Origin: Ga0077536 sp943370145
GTDB lineage: Bacteria; Pseudomonadota; Gammaproteobacteria; Ga0077536
Reading direction: 5' to 3'
NCBI GenBank assembly: GCA_943370145.1
Contig: CALRPY020000031.1
Location: forward strand, 1-51,520
DNA: 51,520 nt
Within the stretch, counting starts at the first letter, position 1. Every line of letters starts with the position of its first letter. The notes under the pieces are model-generated. The model was not told the origin of the DNA. It ran no database searches and was given only the letters and a program-made list of their open reading frames with translations. Made by a program: the position numbers and the translations under genes. This document shows, piece by piece, positions 8,429 through 18,687 of the stretch.

Positions 8429-9213
8429 CGCTGCTCGAGGCGCGAGCGCTCCGCGTCGATTTCGCCGGCCGGCGGATCCTGGGGCCGGTCGACGTCGATT
8501 TGCCGGCAGGACAGGTCATCGGTCTCATCGGCCCGAATGGGGCCGGCAAGTCCTCGCTGCTGAAAGCGCTGGCAGGGCTCATCGACAGCGCCAGCGCGTC
8601 CTGCGTGATGCTGGGGCAGGCGCTGGCGGGCATGGATCACGGCGCGCGGGCCCGCGCCATCGGCTACCTGCCGCAGAACCCGACGCTTGCCTGGCGCCTG
8701 TCGGTGCGCGAACTCGCAGAACTCGGCCGCCTCCCGCACGGCGACGGCGCACTGGACACCGGCAGGGCCGCGGTCGAGGCAGCGCTCGGCGCGCTCGGGC
8801 TCGCCGCTCACGCAGGGCGCGACGTGCGCACGCTGTCGGGGGGTGAAGCAATGCGCGCGCATCTTGCGCGGCTCGCCGCGGGCGGGCATCGCGTGCTGCT
8901 GGTGGACGAACCCACCGCCTCACTCGATCCCGGCTACCAGCTCGAGGTGCTCGACTACCTGCGAGGCCTGGCAGCCACGGGCCATGCGGCCCTGCTGGTG
9001 CTGCACGACCTGCCGCTCGCGGCCCGCTACTGCGATCGCCTGATCGTGCTCGACGCCGGACGGATCGTGCGCGAGGGGTTGCCCGCGAGCGCGCTCGACG
9101 ACGAACTGCTCGCGCGCGTGTTCAAGGTCCGCGGCATCCGCGCGCGCGTCGATGGAATCGACGCACTCGTCGGCATATCCTCCCTCCCCGTCCAACCGGA
9201 AGCCACGCCATGA
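8425..9213 (+). CDS. ABC importer ATP-binding protein, BtuD/FecE family
   Basis: Cytoplasmic ATPase powering the importer. Walker A GPNGAGKSS lies at about residues 36-44, the Q-loop is at YLPQNPTLAW, the signature LSGGE at about 137-141, Walker B VLLVDEPTASLD at about 156-167, and the switch His in LVLHDL. It has 262 residues, normal for the family. The start overlaps the permease stop and the stop overlaps the next start (ATGA). The signature has LSGGEAMRAHLARLA rather than the more common LSGGQ, which is common in the BtuD/FecE group. Confidence 0.93.
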   Translation: MTLLEARALRVDFAGRRILGPVDVDLPAGQVIGLIGPNGAGKSSLLKALAGLIDSASASCVMLGQALAGMDHGARARAIGYLPQNPTLAWRLSVRELAELGRLPHGDGALDTGRAAVEAALGALGLAAHAGRDVRTLSGGEAMRAHLARLAAGGHRVLLVDEPTASLDPGYQLEVLDYLRGLAATGHAALLVLHDLPLAARYCDRLIVLDAGRIVREGLPASALDDELLARVFKVRGIRARVDGIDALVGISSLPVQPEATP

Positions 9214-10145
9214 AGCAGACCCCAGCCGCCCGCCGCATCGTAAGCCTGCTGCCGAGCGCGACCGAGCTCATCTGCGCGCTGGGCCTGGAATCCGCATTGG
9301 TCGGTATTTCACACGAGTGCGATTACCCCCCGGGCGTCAACGGCCTGCCGCGCGTCACGCGCACGAGGATTGCGCACGACGCGAGCAGCCGCGACATCGA
9401 CACCCAGGTGCGCGAGGAGCTGGCCGGCGCGCAGGCACTGTACAGCCTGGACCTCGACACGCTGCGCGAACTCGCGCCGGACCTGATCGTCACGCAATCG
9501 CTGTGCGACGTCTGCGCCGTGGGCGCGGATGAGGTCGACGCCGCGCTGTGCCGGCTGCCCGGTACCCCGCGACTGTTCAACCTGCAACCCGAGCGGCTCG
9601 GCGACATCCTTGGCTGCGTGCGCGAGCTGGGCTCGGCGGCCGGCGTGCCGGCGGCGGCCGAGCTCTTGATCGCTGGCATGGAAGCCCGCATCGACGCGGT
9701 GCGCGAACGCAGCGCGCGTCTGCCGGACGCCGCTCGTCCGCGCGTAGCGCTGGTCGAATGGCTGGACCCATGGTTCGACGCCGGCCACTGGAACCCCGAA
9801 CTCGTCGAGCTCGCCGGCGGCGTGCCGGTCTGCGGGCGCAAGGGTGAACCATCGACGACGCTGGACTGGGCGACGCTGCGCGAACTCGACCCCGACGTCC
9901 TGTTCATCGCCTGCTGCGGCTTCGACGTCGCGCGCACGCAGGCCGACATCCCCATCGTCACCGCCCTGCCCGGCTGGATGGACCTGAAGTGCGTGCGCGA
10001 AGGTCGCGTCTATGTCACCGACGGCAACGCCTACTTCAATCGCCCGGGTCCGCGCATCGTCGACAGCCTGGAAATCCTCGCCCACGCACTGCACGCGTCG
10101 GTGCATCCACTCCCCCGGGGATTGCAGGCCGCGATTACGATCTGA
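9210..10145 (+). CDS. Leaderless cobalamin-binding-protein homologue (COG0614)
   Basis: A 311-residue BtuF-type fold protein that starts MKQTPAARRIVSLLPSATEL, without a hydrophobic leader, and is therefore predicted cytoplasmic. It has the family's paired-cysteine segment QSLCDVCAVGADEVD and HECDYPPGVNGLPRVTRTRI, which I recognise from proteins usually annotated as 'cobalamin-binding protein'. The last gene of the ABC operon, it overlaps the ATPase stop by four bases. Its role is unknown: it cannot be the periplasmic receptor unless exported by another route, and a complete receptor with a leader is already encoded at 6612. A cytoplasmic corrinoid-handling or salvage role is possible but is inference. 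Confidence 0.85.
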   Translation: MKQTPAARRIVSLLPSATELICALGLESALVGISHECDYPPGVNGLPRVTRTRIAHDASSRDIDTQVREELAGAQALYSLDLDTLRELAPDLIVTQSLCDVCAVGADEVDAALCRLPGTPRLFNLQPERLGDILGCVRELGSAAGVPAAAELLIAGMEARIDAVRERSARLPDAARPRVALVEWLDPWFDAGHWNPELVELAGGVPVCGRKGEPSTTLDWATLRELDPDVLFIACCGFDVARTQADIPIVTALPGWMDLKCVREGRVYVTDGNAYFNRPGPRIVDSLEILAHALHASVHPLPRGLQAAITI

Positions 10146-10219
10146 CGGCACCGTGCGGCACGCTGCGCGGCCGTCTAAGGATATGCCGCATTCGACTAAT
10201 TCACCGCACACCGCGAGCG

Positions 10220-10225
10220 GATAAT
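10220..10225 (+). promoter_or_regulatory. Candidate -10 box (gataat) before cysH
   Basis: The hexamer gataat lies 35 bases before the cysH ATG in a 115-base gap after the ABC operon. No good -35 is apparent at the right distance (ttcgac at 10191-10196 is too far). If real, cysH has its own promoter, possibly activator-dependent. Confidence 0.3.
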
Positions 10226-10260
10226 GCGCGCATCGCAACTACCGACCACGGTGCGCCCCC

Positions 10261-10932
10261 ATGAGCTCGATTCGCGCAAACACCGCTCCCCTCTTCGTCG
10301 ACGATCCGCTCGACCATCTGCGACACGCCAGGTTCATCGGCGTCGAGCCTCAGGACATCGTGCGGCAGGCCCTGGAGGCCGCGCGCAACCCGGTCGTCTC
10401 GACGAACTTCCGTCCCCGTTCGGCGGCCTTCCTGCATCTCGTCACGCGCATCGCGCCGGGCATCCCGGTGCTCTGGGTCGATACCGGCTACAACACGCCG
10501 GCGACCTACCGCTTCGCGGACGAACTCACGCGCCGGCTGCACCTGAACCTGAACGTCTATTCGCCACTCGTGACCAGCGCCCGGCGCAAGGCGGTCCTGG
10601 GTGGCGTGCCCGGGCTCGACACGCCCGAGCATGCCGCGTTCACACGGGAAGTGAAGCTGGAACCTTTCGAGCGCGCGCTGCGCGAGCACGCGCCGGACGT
10701 CTGGCTGACCGGCATCCGCGGCGAGCAGACGGAGTTCCGGCGCACGCTGGGCGTCGTGTCGGGCGGGCCGTTCGGCACGCTGCGCGTGGCGCCGATCTTC
10801 GCGTGGAGCGCGGTGGACCTGGAAGACTATCTCTACGAGCACGGGCTGCCGGACAACGACGATTACGTCGACCCGACCAAGGGCAGGGACAACCGCGAAT
10901 GCGGCCTGCAGAACATGGGTTCTGGAATCTAG
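10261..10932 (+). CDS. cysH: Phosphoadenylyl-sulfate (PAPS) reductase
   Basis: Reduces PAPS to sulfite for cysteine synthesis (cytoplasm, thioredoxin/glutaredoxin dependent). Motifs: the PP-loop-like SLS region is weak, but IPVLWVDTGYNTPATYRFADEL, WLTGIRGEQTEFRR, the basic FGTLRVAPIFAWSAVDLEDYL and the catalytic-cysteine tail RDNRECGLQN are clear. The CC/CxxC iron-sulfur ligands of APS reductases are absent, so this is the PAPS-specific E. coli type. At 223 residues it is slightly shorter than E. coli CysH, at both ends; the tail has Gln where E. coli has His after ECGL. No other cys genes are adjacent. A perfect stem structure follows the stop. Confidence 0.9.
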   Translation: MSSIRANTAPLFVDDPLDHLRHARFIGVEPQDIVRQALEAARNPVVSTNFRPRSAAFLHLVTRIAPGIPVLWVDTGYNTPATYRFADELTRRLHLNLNVYSPLVTSARRKAVLGGVPGLDTPEHAAFTREVKLEPFERALREHAPDVWLTGIRGEQTEFRRTLGVVSGGPFGTLRVAPIFAWSAVDLEDYLYEHGLPDNDDYVDPTKGRDNRECGLQNMGSGI

Positions 10933-10984
10933 CGCGCCGAGCGCCGCTCCTGCGCACCCAGTCCTAGCCTCCATCGGCGACGGC

Positions 10985-11079
10985 GGCGGACCTGCCCGCG
11001 GCGACTCGCTCAAGTACGTCCCTGTAGCGCTCGAGCGCGCACGCCCTGTGCGCGCACGGTCACCGCGGGCAGGTCCGCC
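10985..11079. repeat. Structured intergenic element: 17-bp perfect inverted repeat with nested hairpins
   Basis: Outer arms ggcggacctgcccgcgg (10985-11001) and its exact reverse complement (11063-11079) enclose 61 bases. Inside are the 12-base palindrome gcgctcgagcgc (11027-11038) and an overlapping alternative 8-bp stem gcgcgcac/gtgcgcgc with a 5-base loop (11035-11055). It sits between the convergent ends of cysH and fumA. It has no U tract; it could be a bidirectional transcript end, a REP-like dispersed repeat or a small structured RNA. Confidence 0.75.
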
Positions 11080-11206
11080 ACCGGCGCCCCGCTTCGACAA
11101 CAACGGATATGGCGGATCTGCGCTCCGTCAGAGTGCACCGGAACAAGAAACCAGGTTTCGCGCCCGACGCGGCAAGGGCCGCCCGAGCGCAGCCCCCCGC
11201 GCCACC

Positions 11207-12733
11207 TCAGGCTTTGACGGTCACGGGAATCTTGCCGATCTTCGCCCGCCACTCCTCCGGACCCGTCTTGTGCACCGACGTGCCCTGCGCGTCGACCGCG
11301 ACGGTGACGGGCATGTCCTCGACGACGAATTCGTACACCGCTTCCATGCCGAGATCCTCGAACGCCACGACCCGCGCCTCGCGTATCGCCTTGGACACGA
11401 GATAGGCGGCGCCGCCGACGGCCATCAGGTAGACCGCCTGATGGCGCTTGATCGAGTCGATCGCGATCGGCCCGCGTTCGGCCTTGCCGATCATGCCGAG
11501 CAGGCCGGTCTTCTCGAGCATCATGTCGGTGAACTTGTCCATGCGCGTCGCGGTCGTCGGGCCGGCCGGCCCCACCGCCTCGTCGCGCACAGGATCGACC
11601 GGGCCCACGTAATAGATGAACCTGCCCCTGAAATCGACGCCGGGCGGGAGGCTCTCGCCGCGCGCGAAGATGTCCTGGATGCGCTTGTGGGCCGCATCAC
11701 GTCCCGTCAGCATCGAACCCGACAGCAGCAGCGTCTCGCCAGGCTTCCAGGTCTTGATGTCCTCGGCCGTCACGGTGTCGAGGTTCACGCGGCGGGCGCT
11801 GGCGCCGGCCGTCCACGTGATCGCCGGCCAGTCCTCGAGCTTCGGCACCGGCAGCCGGGCGACGCCGCTGCCATCGAGCACGAAATGCGCATGGCGGGTC
11901 GCGGCGCAGTTCGGAATCATCGCCACCGGCTTCGACGCGGCGTGCGTCGGATAGTCGAGGATCTTCACGTCCAGCACGGTGGTCAGCCCGCCGAGGCCCT
12001 GCGCGCCGATACCCAGCGCATTGACCTTCTCGTAGAGCTCGATGCGCAGTTCCTCGGTCGCGTTCCGTGGGCCACGCGCGATGACTTCCTGGATGTCGAT
12101 CGGGTCCATCAGCGACTGCTTGGCGAGCAGCATGGCCTTCTCCGCGGTGCCGCCGATGCCGATGCCGAGCATGCCCGGCGGACACCAGCCGGCGCCCATC
12201 AGCGGCACGGTGTTCAGCACCCAGTCGACGATCGAGTCGGAGGGGTTCAGCATCACGAACTTCGACTTGTTCTCCGAGCCGCCGCCCTTTGCCGCGACCG
12301 TGATCTCGACTTCGTCGCCAGGCACCAGTTCAACGTGGATGACGGCCGGCGTGTTGTCCTTCGTGTTGAGCCGCTTGCCGGCGGGGTCCGAGACGATCGA
12401 TGCGCGCAGCTTGTTGTCGGGGTGCATGTACGCCCGACGGACACCCTCGTTGATCATGTCCTCCAGGCTCAGCTTCGCGTCCCAGCGCACGTTCATGCCA
12501 ACCCTGCAGAACACGGTGACGATGCCGGTGTCCTGGCAGATCGGACGATGCCCCTCGGCGCACATGCGGGAGTTGATCAGGATCTGCGCCATGGCGTCAC
12601 GCGCGGCCGGCGACTGCTCGCGCTCGTAGGCCAACGCAAGGTTCCTGATGTAGTCGGCCGGGTGGTAGTAAGAGATGTACTGCAAAGCGTCGGCGACACT
12701 CTGGATGAGGTCTTCCTGCCGGATGGTGCTCAC
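11207..12733 (-). CDS. fumA: Class I (4Fe-4S) fumarate hydratase
   Basis: Interconverts fumarate and malate in the TCA cycle using a labile [4Fe-4S] cluster. The 508 residues match the single-chain Pseudomonas-type class I enzyme, with alpha and beta parts fused. Landmarks: SVADALQYISYYHPADYI, ILINSRMCAEGHRPICQDTG with cluster cysteines, the GGGSENKSKF segment, GIGIGGTAEKAM, and in the C-terminal beta part LSGSMLTGRDAAHKR, VGPAGPTTATRMDKFTD and MIGKAERG. The GTG at 12733 (MSTIRQEDLIQ) was chosen because aggag lies just upstream and similarity begins there; the open frame runs further 5' without homology. Last gene of a maiA-aacS-fumA set, 44 bases after aacS. It would consume the fumarate released by fumarylacetoacetate cleavage. 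Confidence 0.95.
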   Translation of the reverse strand: MSTIRQEDLIQSVADALQYISYYHPADYIRNLALAYEREQSPAARDAMAQILINSRMCAEGHRPICQDTGIVTVFCRVGMNVRWDAKLSLEDMINEGVRRAYMHPDNKLRASIVSDPAGKRLNTKDNTPAVIHVELVPGDEVEITVAAKGGGSENKSKFVMLNPSDSIVDWVLNTVPLMGAGWCPPGMLGIGIGGTAEKAMLLAKQSLMDPIDIQEVIARGPRNATEELRIELYEKVNALGIGAQGLGGLTTVLDVKILDYPTHAASKPVAMIPNCAATRHAHFVLDGSGVARLPVPKLEDWPAITWTAGASARRVNLDTVTAEDIKTWKPGETLLLSGSMLTGRDAAHKRIQDIFARGESLPPGVDFRGRFIYYVGPVDPVRDEAVGPAGPTTATRMDKFTDMMLEKTGLLGMIGKAERGPIAIDSIKRHQAVYLMAVGGAAYLVSKAIREARVVAFEDLGMEAVYEFVVEDMPVTVAVDAQGTSVHKTGPEEWRAKIGKIPVTVKA

Positions 12734-12777
12734 TGTTTGCTCCTTGGTCTTCGGGGGGCGACGACGGGCGTCGCGCG

Positions 12778-14708
<1,931 letters not shown>

Positions 14709-14712
<4 letters not shown>

Positions 14713-15359
14713 CGTGTGTCCTCGGGGTGTCGTTCGGGGTGTGCGCGCTGGAAGGCGGGCAGTTCGAGGCAGGCCGCCTCGACGTCACAAAGTCGGGGGA
14801 AGTCGTCCAGTGCGAGGGCGAAGCGGCGCGCGCTGTGCAACAGCGGCACCACGCAGATGTCGGCGATGGTCACCGTGTCGCCAACGCAGTAGCGCCCGCC
14901 ACCCTCCGCCGTCAGCCACAGCTCGAGTGCGTCCAGCCCTTCCAGCAGCCAGTGCCGGTACCAGTGGCTGCGCGCGACGTCCGACGCGTGCAGCGCCGAG
15001 CGCAAATAGGCCAGCACGCGCAGGTTCGTCAACGACTGGATGTCCGCGACCACCAGCTGGGCCAGTTGCCTGGCGCGGGCGCGCGGGCGCGGGTCGGGCG
15101 GCAGCAACGGCGGCGCAGGATGGCAGTCCTCGAGATATTCGATGATCGCGAGCGACTGGGTCAGCACGAAATCGTCGTCGATGAGACTTGGCAGCAGGCC
15201 CTGCGGATTCACCGCGCGGTACCCCGGCATCAGCTGCTCGCCGCCGCCCCTGGTCAGCGACAGCGGAAGCGCGCGATAGTCCAGGCCCTTGAATTCCAGG
15301 GCAAGCCGGACCCTGTGGGCCGACGCCGAGCGGTTCGAGTCGTAGAGTTCGACAGGCAT
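14709..15359 (-). CDS. maiA: Maleylacetoacetate isomerase / zeta-class glutathione S-transferase
   Basis: Glutathione-dependent cis-trans isomerase of tyrosine/homogentisate degradation. The 216 residues are normal. The N-terminal thioredoxin-like domain has the SNRSASAHRVRLAL active-site helix start (zeta class usually SxCxxRVRIAL) and VNPQGLLPSLIDDDFVLTQS with the TQSLAIIEYLE signature. The helical C-terminal domain has DIQSLTNLRVLAYL. The ATG at 15359 begins the fold directly; the frame stays open upstream without similarity. The active-site cysteine usually found after the first serines is Ala/His here, so activity as a true isomerase needs testing. Homogentisate dioxygenase and fumarylacetoacetase genes are not in the window. 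First gene of the minus-strand set with aacS and fumA. Confidence 0.85.
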
Positions 15360-15607
15360 GAATTTCGCCCGAGTGTCGCGGATTCCGTACAGTTTTGAGG
15401 ACGCAATGCCGACACCGTCACGACGCCGGCTCGCGGACATTGATTAAACTGTGTTGATATGGCTCCGGCGGTCGCCTGCGCCACGACCGTCGCCAGTGTC
15501 CCACCGGCCCGCCGGCGGGGCTCAAGCATAAGAAATCAGGGCGCAAGACCCAAGCGGAATCACGCACCGCATCAGGCACGACACATCTGGCAAGCACGGG
15601 TGGCTAT

Positions 15608-15988
15608 ATGGACTACAAGCTCGACAACTGGCTGGACCGACGCAAATCCCCGCGCATGCCGCGGGCGACCCTCGGCCGGCGCCTCGCGGCCGATCTCAAC
15701 GGGGTCGAACTGCAGGTGATCGACGTCTCGGACCAGGGCCTGAAACTCAGCTGCGACCGCGCGCGCAGCGATGCCCTGAAGCAGGCACTGTCGGCGGCCG
15801 ACTGCGTGCTCACGCTGAGGCTGCCCAACCAGCCGGTGCTGAGCCTGCACGTCAGCGTGCGCTATTCGAACGAGGCCCCGAACGAGATTGCGCTGGGTAT
15901 CCAGATCGAACCGCGCGAGGTCGAGTCGCCGGCCTGGGCCGCCTATCGCAAGGCGCTGCAGGCACCGGTGATGAAAATCGCGACCTGA
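15608..15988 (+). CDS. PilZ-like domain protein
   Basis: A 126-residue cytoplasmic protein with the layout of a single PilZ domain: an arginine-rich entry (WLDRRKSPRMPRA, cf. RxxxR) and, 30 residues on, DVSDQGLKL matching the (D/N)xSxxG part of the cyclic-di-GMP site, then beta-rich sequence. If it binds c-di-GMP it would act as an effector in motility, surface or envelope control; the target is unknown. The first motif is not an exact match, so it may be a degenerate PilZ that no longer binds nucleotide. Transcribed divergently from maiA across a 248-base gap containing ttgattaaactgtgttgat (15440-15458), a TTGAT direct repeat that may be promoter or operator. Confidence 0.6.
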   Translation: MDYKLDNWLDRRKSPRMPRATLGRRLAADLNGVELQVIDVSDQGLKLSCDRARSDALKQALSAADCVLTLRLPNQPVLSLHVSVRYSNEAPNEIALGIQIEPREVESPAWAAYRKALQAPVMKIAT

Positions 15989-16042
15989 GGCCCCGCAGTA
16001 CCGGCGCGCATCTCCCGTGTGCCGGCCGCTGCCCCTGACCTT

Positions 16043-16229
16043 TCTCCTGGTCACATTTTTTTCAGCCGCGCTGCATCCGGCGGTAGCCAGCCGTGAGATG
16101 AATAGCCGTCGTGATGGCAGGGGTTCGGGATAGCCGCCGAGAGCCCCGGACCCGGCCGTCATGATGCGCGTGCATCACCCCGCAAGCCGCGAGTTCGTCT
16201 CCCACGGTGTGGGGGAAGTGACCAGGAGA
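16043..16229. repeat. Possible miniature element bounded by 12-bp perfect inverted repeats
   Basis: tctcctggtcac at 16043-16054 is repeated exactly in inverse at 16218-16229 (gtgaccaggaga), 187 bases end to end, in the gap between the PilZ-like and PaaG-like genes. The left end continues into a seven-T run. The end sequence (ggctgtctcctggtcac read from the right end) is 16/17 identical to part of the repeat at 51375-51391, so it may belong to a dispersed family in this genome. No coding capacity. Confidence 0.5.
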
Positions 16230-16252
16230 CAGCCGTCCAACCGGAGTACAGC

Positions 16253-17035
16253 ATGAACCTGACGACTCTCGACTTTGCCCGTGACGATGCCGTCACGACG
16301 CTGACGCTCAACCGGCCGCAGGTGCTGAACAGCTTCTGCGCGGCGATGCATGCCGACCTTGCCGCCGCCTTCACGGCCATCGAACAGGACCCTTCGGTCC
16401 GCTGCGTGGTGCTGACCGGCGCCGGGCGCGGCTTCTGCGCCGGCCAGGATCTGGGCGAGACCGGGACGCTGGCCGACGGCGATGCGGGCGAGCGGCTGGA
16501 ACGGCTCTACAATCCGCTGATCCTGCGCATGCGCCGGCTGCCCGTGCCGATCGTCTGCGCGGTCAACGGCGTCGCCGCCGGGGCCGGCGCCAGCCTCGCC
16601 CTGGCCTGCGATTTCGTGCTTGCAGCCCGCTCGGCGAAGTTCATCCAGGCCTTCGTGCGCATCGGCCTCGTGCCCGATGCCGGCAGTACCTGGTTCCTGC
16701 CGCGCCTCATCGGCGATGCCCGGGCGCGCGCCCTCGCGATGACGGGCGACCCGATCGAAGCGGCGCAGGCCGCCGAGTGGGGCCTCATCTGGCGCTGCGT
16801 GGATGACACGGCGCTCGCGGGCGAAACCCAGGCGCTGGCGGCCCGCCTGGCGGCGCTGCCGACGCGCGCGATCGCGCTGATCAAGCAGGCCTTCCTCGCG
16901 GGCGCCGGCAACGATCTAGCCACGCAGTTGCGGCTGGAGCGTGAGTTGCAGCGGGAAGCAGGGACTACTGGCGACGCCCGGGAAGGCGTCGCGGCGTTCA
17001 TCGAGAAGCGTCCGCCGCGGTTCAGCGGGCGCTGA
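16253..17035 (+). CDS. Enoyl-CoA hydratase/isomerase, PaaG-like
   Basis: Crotonase-fold enzyme of 260 residues. It is closest to the PaaG group (2-(1,2-epoxy-1,2-dihydrophenyl)acetyl-CoA isomerase). Evidence: GFCAGQDLGE oxyanion-hole segment, NPLILRMRRLPVPIVCAVNG, VAAGAGASLALACDFVLAAR and FVRIGLVPDAGSTWFLPRLI, with Asp in place of the hydratase glutamate as in PaaG, and EAAQAAEWGLIWRCVDD. It could serve phenylacetate breakdown or act as a general delta3-delta2-enoyl-CoA isomerase; no other paa genes are nearby. The ATG at 16253 is preceded by cggag at 16240-16244. The convergent ferredoxin gene ends 12 bases after its stop. Confidence 0.88.
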   Translation: MNLTTLDFARDDAVTTLTLNRPQVLNSFCAAMHADLAAAFTAIEQDPSVRCVVLTGAGRGFCAGQDLGETGTLADGDAGERLERLYNPLILRMRRLPVPIVCAVNGVAAGAGASLALACDFVLAARSAKFIQAFVRIGLVPDAGSTWFLPRLIGDARARALAMTGDPIEAAQAAEWGLIWRCVDDTALAGETQALAARLAALPTRAIALIKQAFLAGAGNDLATQLRLERELQREAGTTGDAREGVAAFIEKRPPRFSGR

Positions 17036-17046
17036 GCAGCGGGCGG

Positions 17047-17364
17047 TCAGTCGTTCTTCGCAACGTGCACGACGAGACCGTCGAGCGCATCGTCGACCTG
17101 GACCTGACAGGTCAGGCGGCTGGTCGGGCGCCGATCGTTGGCCAGGTCCAGCGTGGCGTCCTCGATGTCGTTCGGCCCGCCCACGCGCTCGGCCCATGCG
17201 TCGTCGATGTACGCATGGCAGGTGCTGCACGCACAGCTGCCGCCGCAGATCGCGAGGATGCCGGGCACGCCATTGTTTATGGCACCTTCCATCAGCGACA
17301 GGCCGCTGGCGACCTCGCAGTCGTAGCGCGTTCCGTCGACATCGACATAAGTGATCTTCGGCAT
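17047..17364 (-). CDS. 2Fe-2S ferredoxin (adrenodoxin/putidaredoxin type)
   Basis: Soluble one-electron carrier of 105 residues. The cluster ligands are C40, C46, C49 and C86 in the pattern C-x5-C-x2-C...C (ICGGSCACSTCHAYI, then RLTCQV), typical of ferredoxins that serve cytochromes P450 and similar monooxygenases. Third and last redox gene downstream of the ETF operon on the minus strand, 71 bases after the ferredoxin reductase gene. A second ferredoxin of the same type precedes the reductase. The terminal acceptor is not encoded in the window. Confidence 0.93.
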   Translation of the reverse strand: MPKITYVDVDGTRYDCEVASGLSLMEGAINNGVPGILAICGGSCACSTCHAYIDDAWAERVGGPNDIEDATLDLANDRRPTSRLTCQVQVDDALDGLVVHVAKND

Positions 17365-17435
17365 AGCTCCCCCCAGTGCCAGGTGTTTTTAATGGCGGCC
17401 GGCAGCTCGCCTGGCCGCGTGTAATCGCTGACCGC

Positions 17436-18659
17436 TCAGTTTGCGGTCAGTAGCATCTTCAAATCGAATGCGGGGTCACTCGCCTGGGCCTGCGTGACCG
17501 GCACACCGGCAGCGATCAGACGCCGTGCCAGCATGTGATCGGCAGGGCGATTGATCGAGTCGACGGCAAGCAGGCGCGCTCCCCCGAAATAGAACACCGA
17601 GAAACCCGCACTGGACGGTGTACCGCGCAGCACGCAGGCGTCGAAGCCTGTCGACAGGCCCGCAATCTGCAGCTTCACATCGAACTGGTCGGACCAGAAC
17701 CACGGCAGGTCCGCGTAGGCTTGCGGCTGCCCCAGCAGGCTGGCGGCCGCCACCTTCGCCTGGTCCACCGCGTTCTGCACGGACTCCAGGCGATGCGGCG
17801 TGGTGAACAGTCGGTTGCGGTGCCAGGTACAGTCGCCGGCGGCGACGATGTCCGGATCCGAGGTGCGCGCGAATTCGTCAACCTCGATGCCGTTGCCACA
17901 GGCCAGGCCGGCGGCGGCGGCGAGCTCCTGATTCGGCAGCACGCCGATGCCGGCAACGACGAGATCGGCCACCAGCACCCTGCCGTCGGCAAGCGTCACC
18001 CGCGCCGCGCCCGTGCCGTCGTCGGCAATGCCGCTCACCTGTGCGCCACAGTGCAGTTCAACGCCGCGCCCGCGGTGGAGTGCGGCGAAGAAATCCGACA
18101 ACAGGGGGGGCATGACGCGCGCCATCAGGCGATCCATTGCCTCCACGACATGCACCTCCCGCCCGTCGGCGCGCGCGGTGGCGGCCACTTCGAGTCCGAT
18201 GAAGCCGCCACCAACGACGACCACGCGACGCGCCGCTCCAAGCCGCGACTTCAGGCGCTGCGCGTCATCGAGGCCGCGCAGGTAGCAGACTGCCGGATGG
18301 TCCGCGCCGGGGACGGGCAGCGGCCGGACGCGCGTACCGGTGGTCAGGGCAAGGCCGTCGTACTCGAGCGACTCGCCGGACTCGAGGCTGACGCGGCGCG
18401 CGGCGCGGTCAATCGCAGTCGCGCGAGTGCCGGTGCGCAGCTCGACGCTCAGCTTCGTGTAGTGCTCATAGGGCCGGAACCACAGACGCTCGTCGGCGAA
18501 ATCACCGGCGAGGTACTTCTTCGACAATGGCGGCCGCTGGTACGGCGGCCAGCGCTCTTCACCAACCAGCGTGACAGGCCCATCGTGGCCACCCTTGCGC
18601 AGGGACTCGGCCACCTGCAGGCCGGCCTGCCCCGCTCCGATGATGACGATCCTGCGCAT
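17436..18659 (-). CDS. NAD(P)H-dependent FAD ferredoxin reductase (putidaredoxin/rubredoxin reductase type)
   Basis: Transfers electrons from NAD(P)H through FAD to a [2Fe-2S] ferredoxin. It has 407 residues. The FAD-binding GxGxxG is at residues 6-11 (IIGAGQAGLQVAESLRK); YQRPPLSKKYLAG follows; the NAD-binding VVVVGGGFIGLEVAATARA is near residue 145; FAD contact DIVAAGDCTW is near residue 270; and the C-terminal reductase domain has WFWSDQFDVKLQIAG. The ATG at 18659 begins the Rossmann fold; the upstream extension lacks similarity. It lies between two ferredoxin genes, so either or both may be its partner. Confidence 0.93.
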   Translation of the reverse strand: MRRIVIIGAGQAGLQVAESLRKGGHDGPVTLVGEERWPPYQRPPLSKKYLAGDFADERLWFRPYEHYTKLSVELRTGTRATAIDRAARRVSLESGESLEYDGLALTTGTRVRPLPVPGADHPAVCYLRGLDDAQRLKSRLGAARRVVVVGGGFIGLEVAATARADGREVHVVEAMDRLMARVMPPLLSDFFAALHRGRGVELHCGAQVSGIADDGTGAARVTLADGRVLVADLVVAGIGVLPNQELAAAAGLACGNGIEVDEFARTSDPDIVAAGDCTWHRNRLFTTPHRLESVQNAVDQAKVAAASLLGQPQAYADLPWFWSDQFDVKLQIAGLSTGFDACVLRGTPSSAGFSVFYFGGARLLAVDSINRPADHMLARRLIAAGVPVTQAQASDPAFDLKMLLTAN

Positions 18660-18687
18660 GTTCGGCTTCGAGGCTCGCGGGCCGGAC

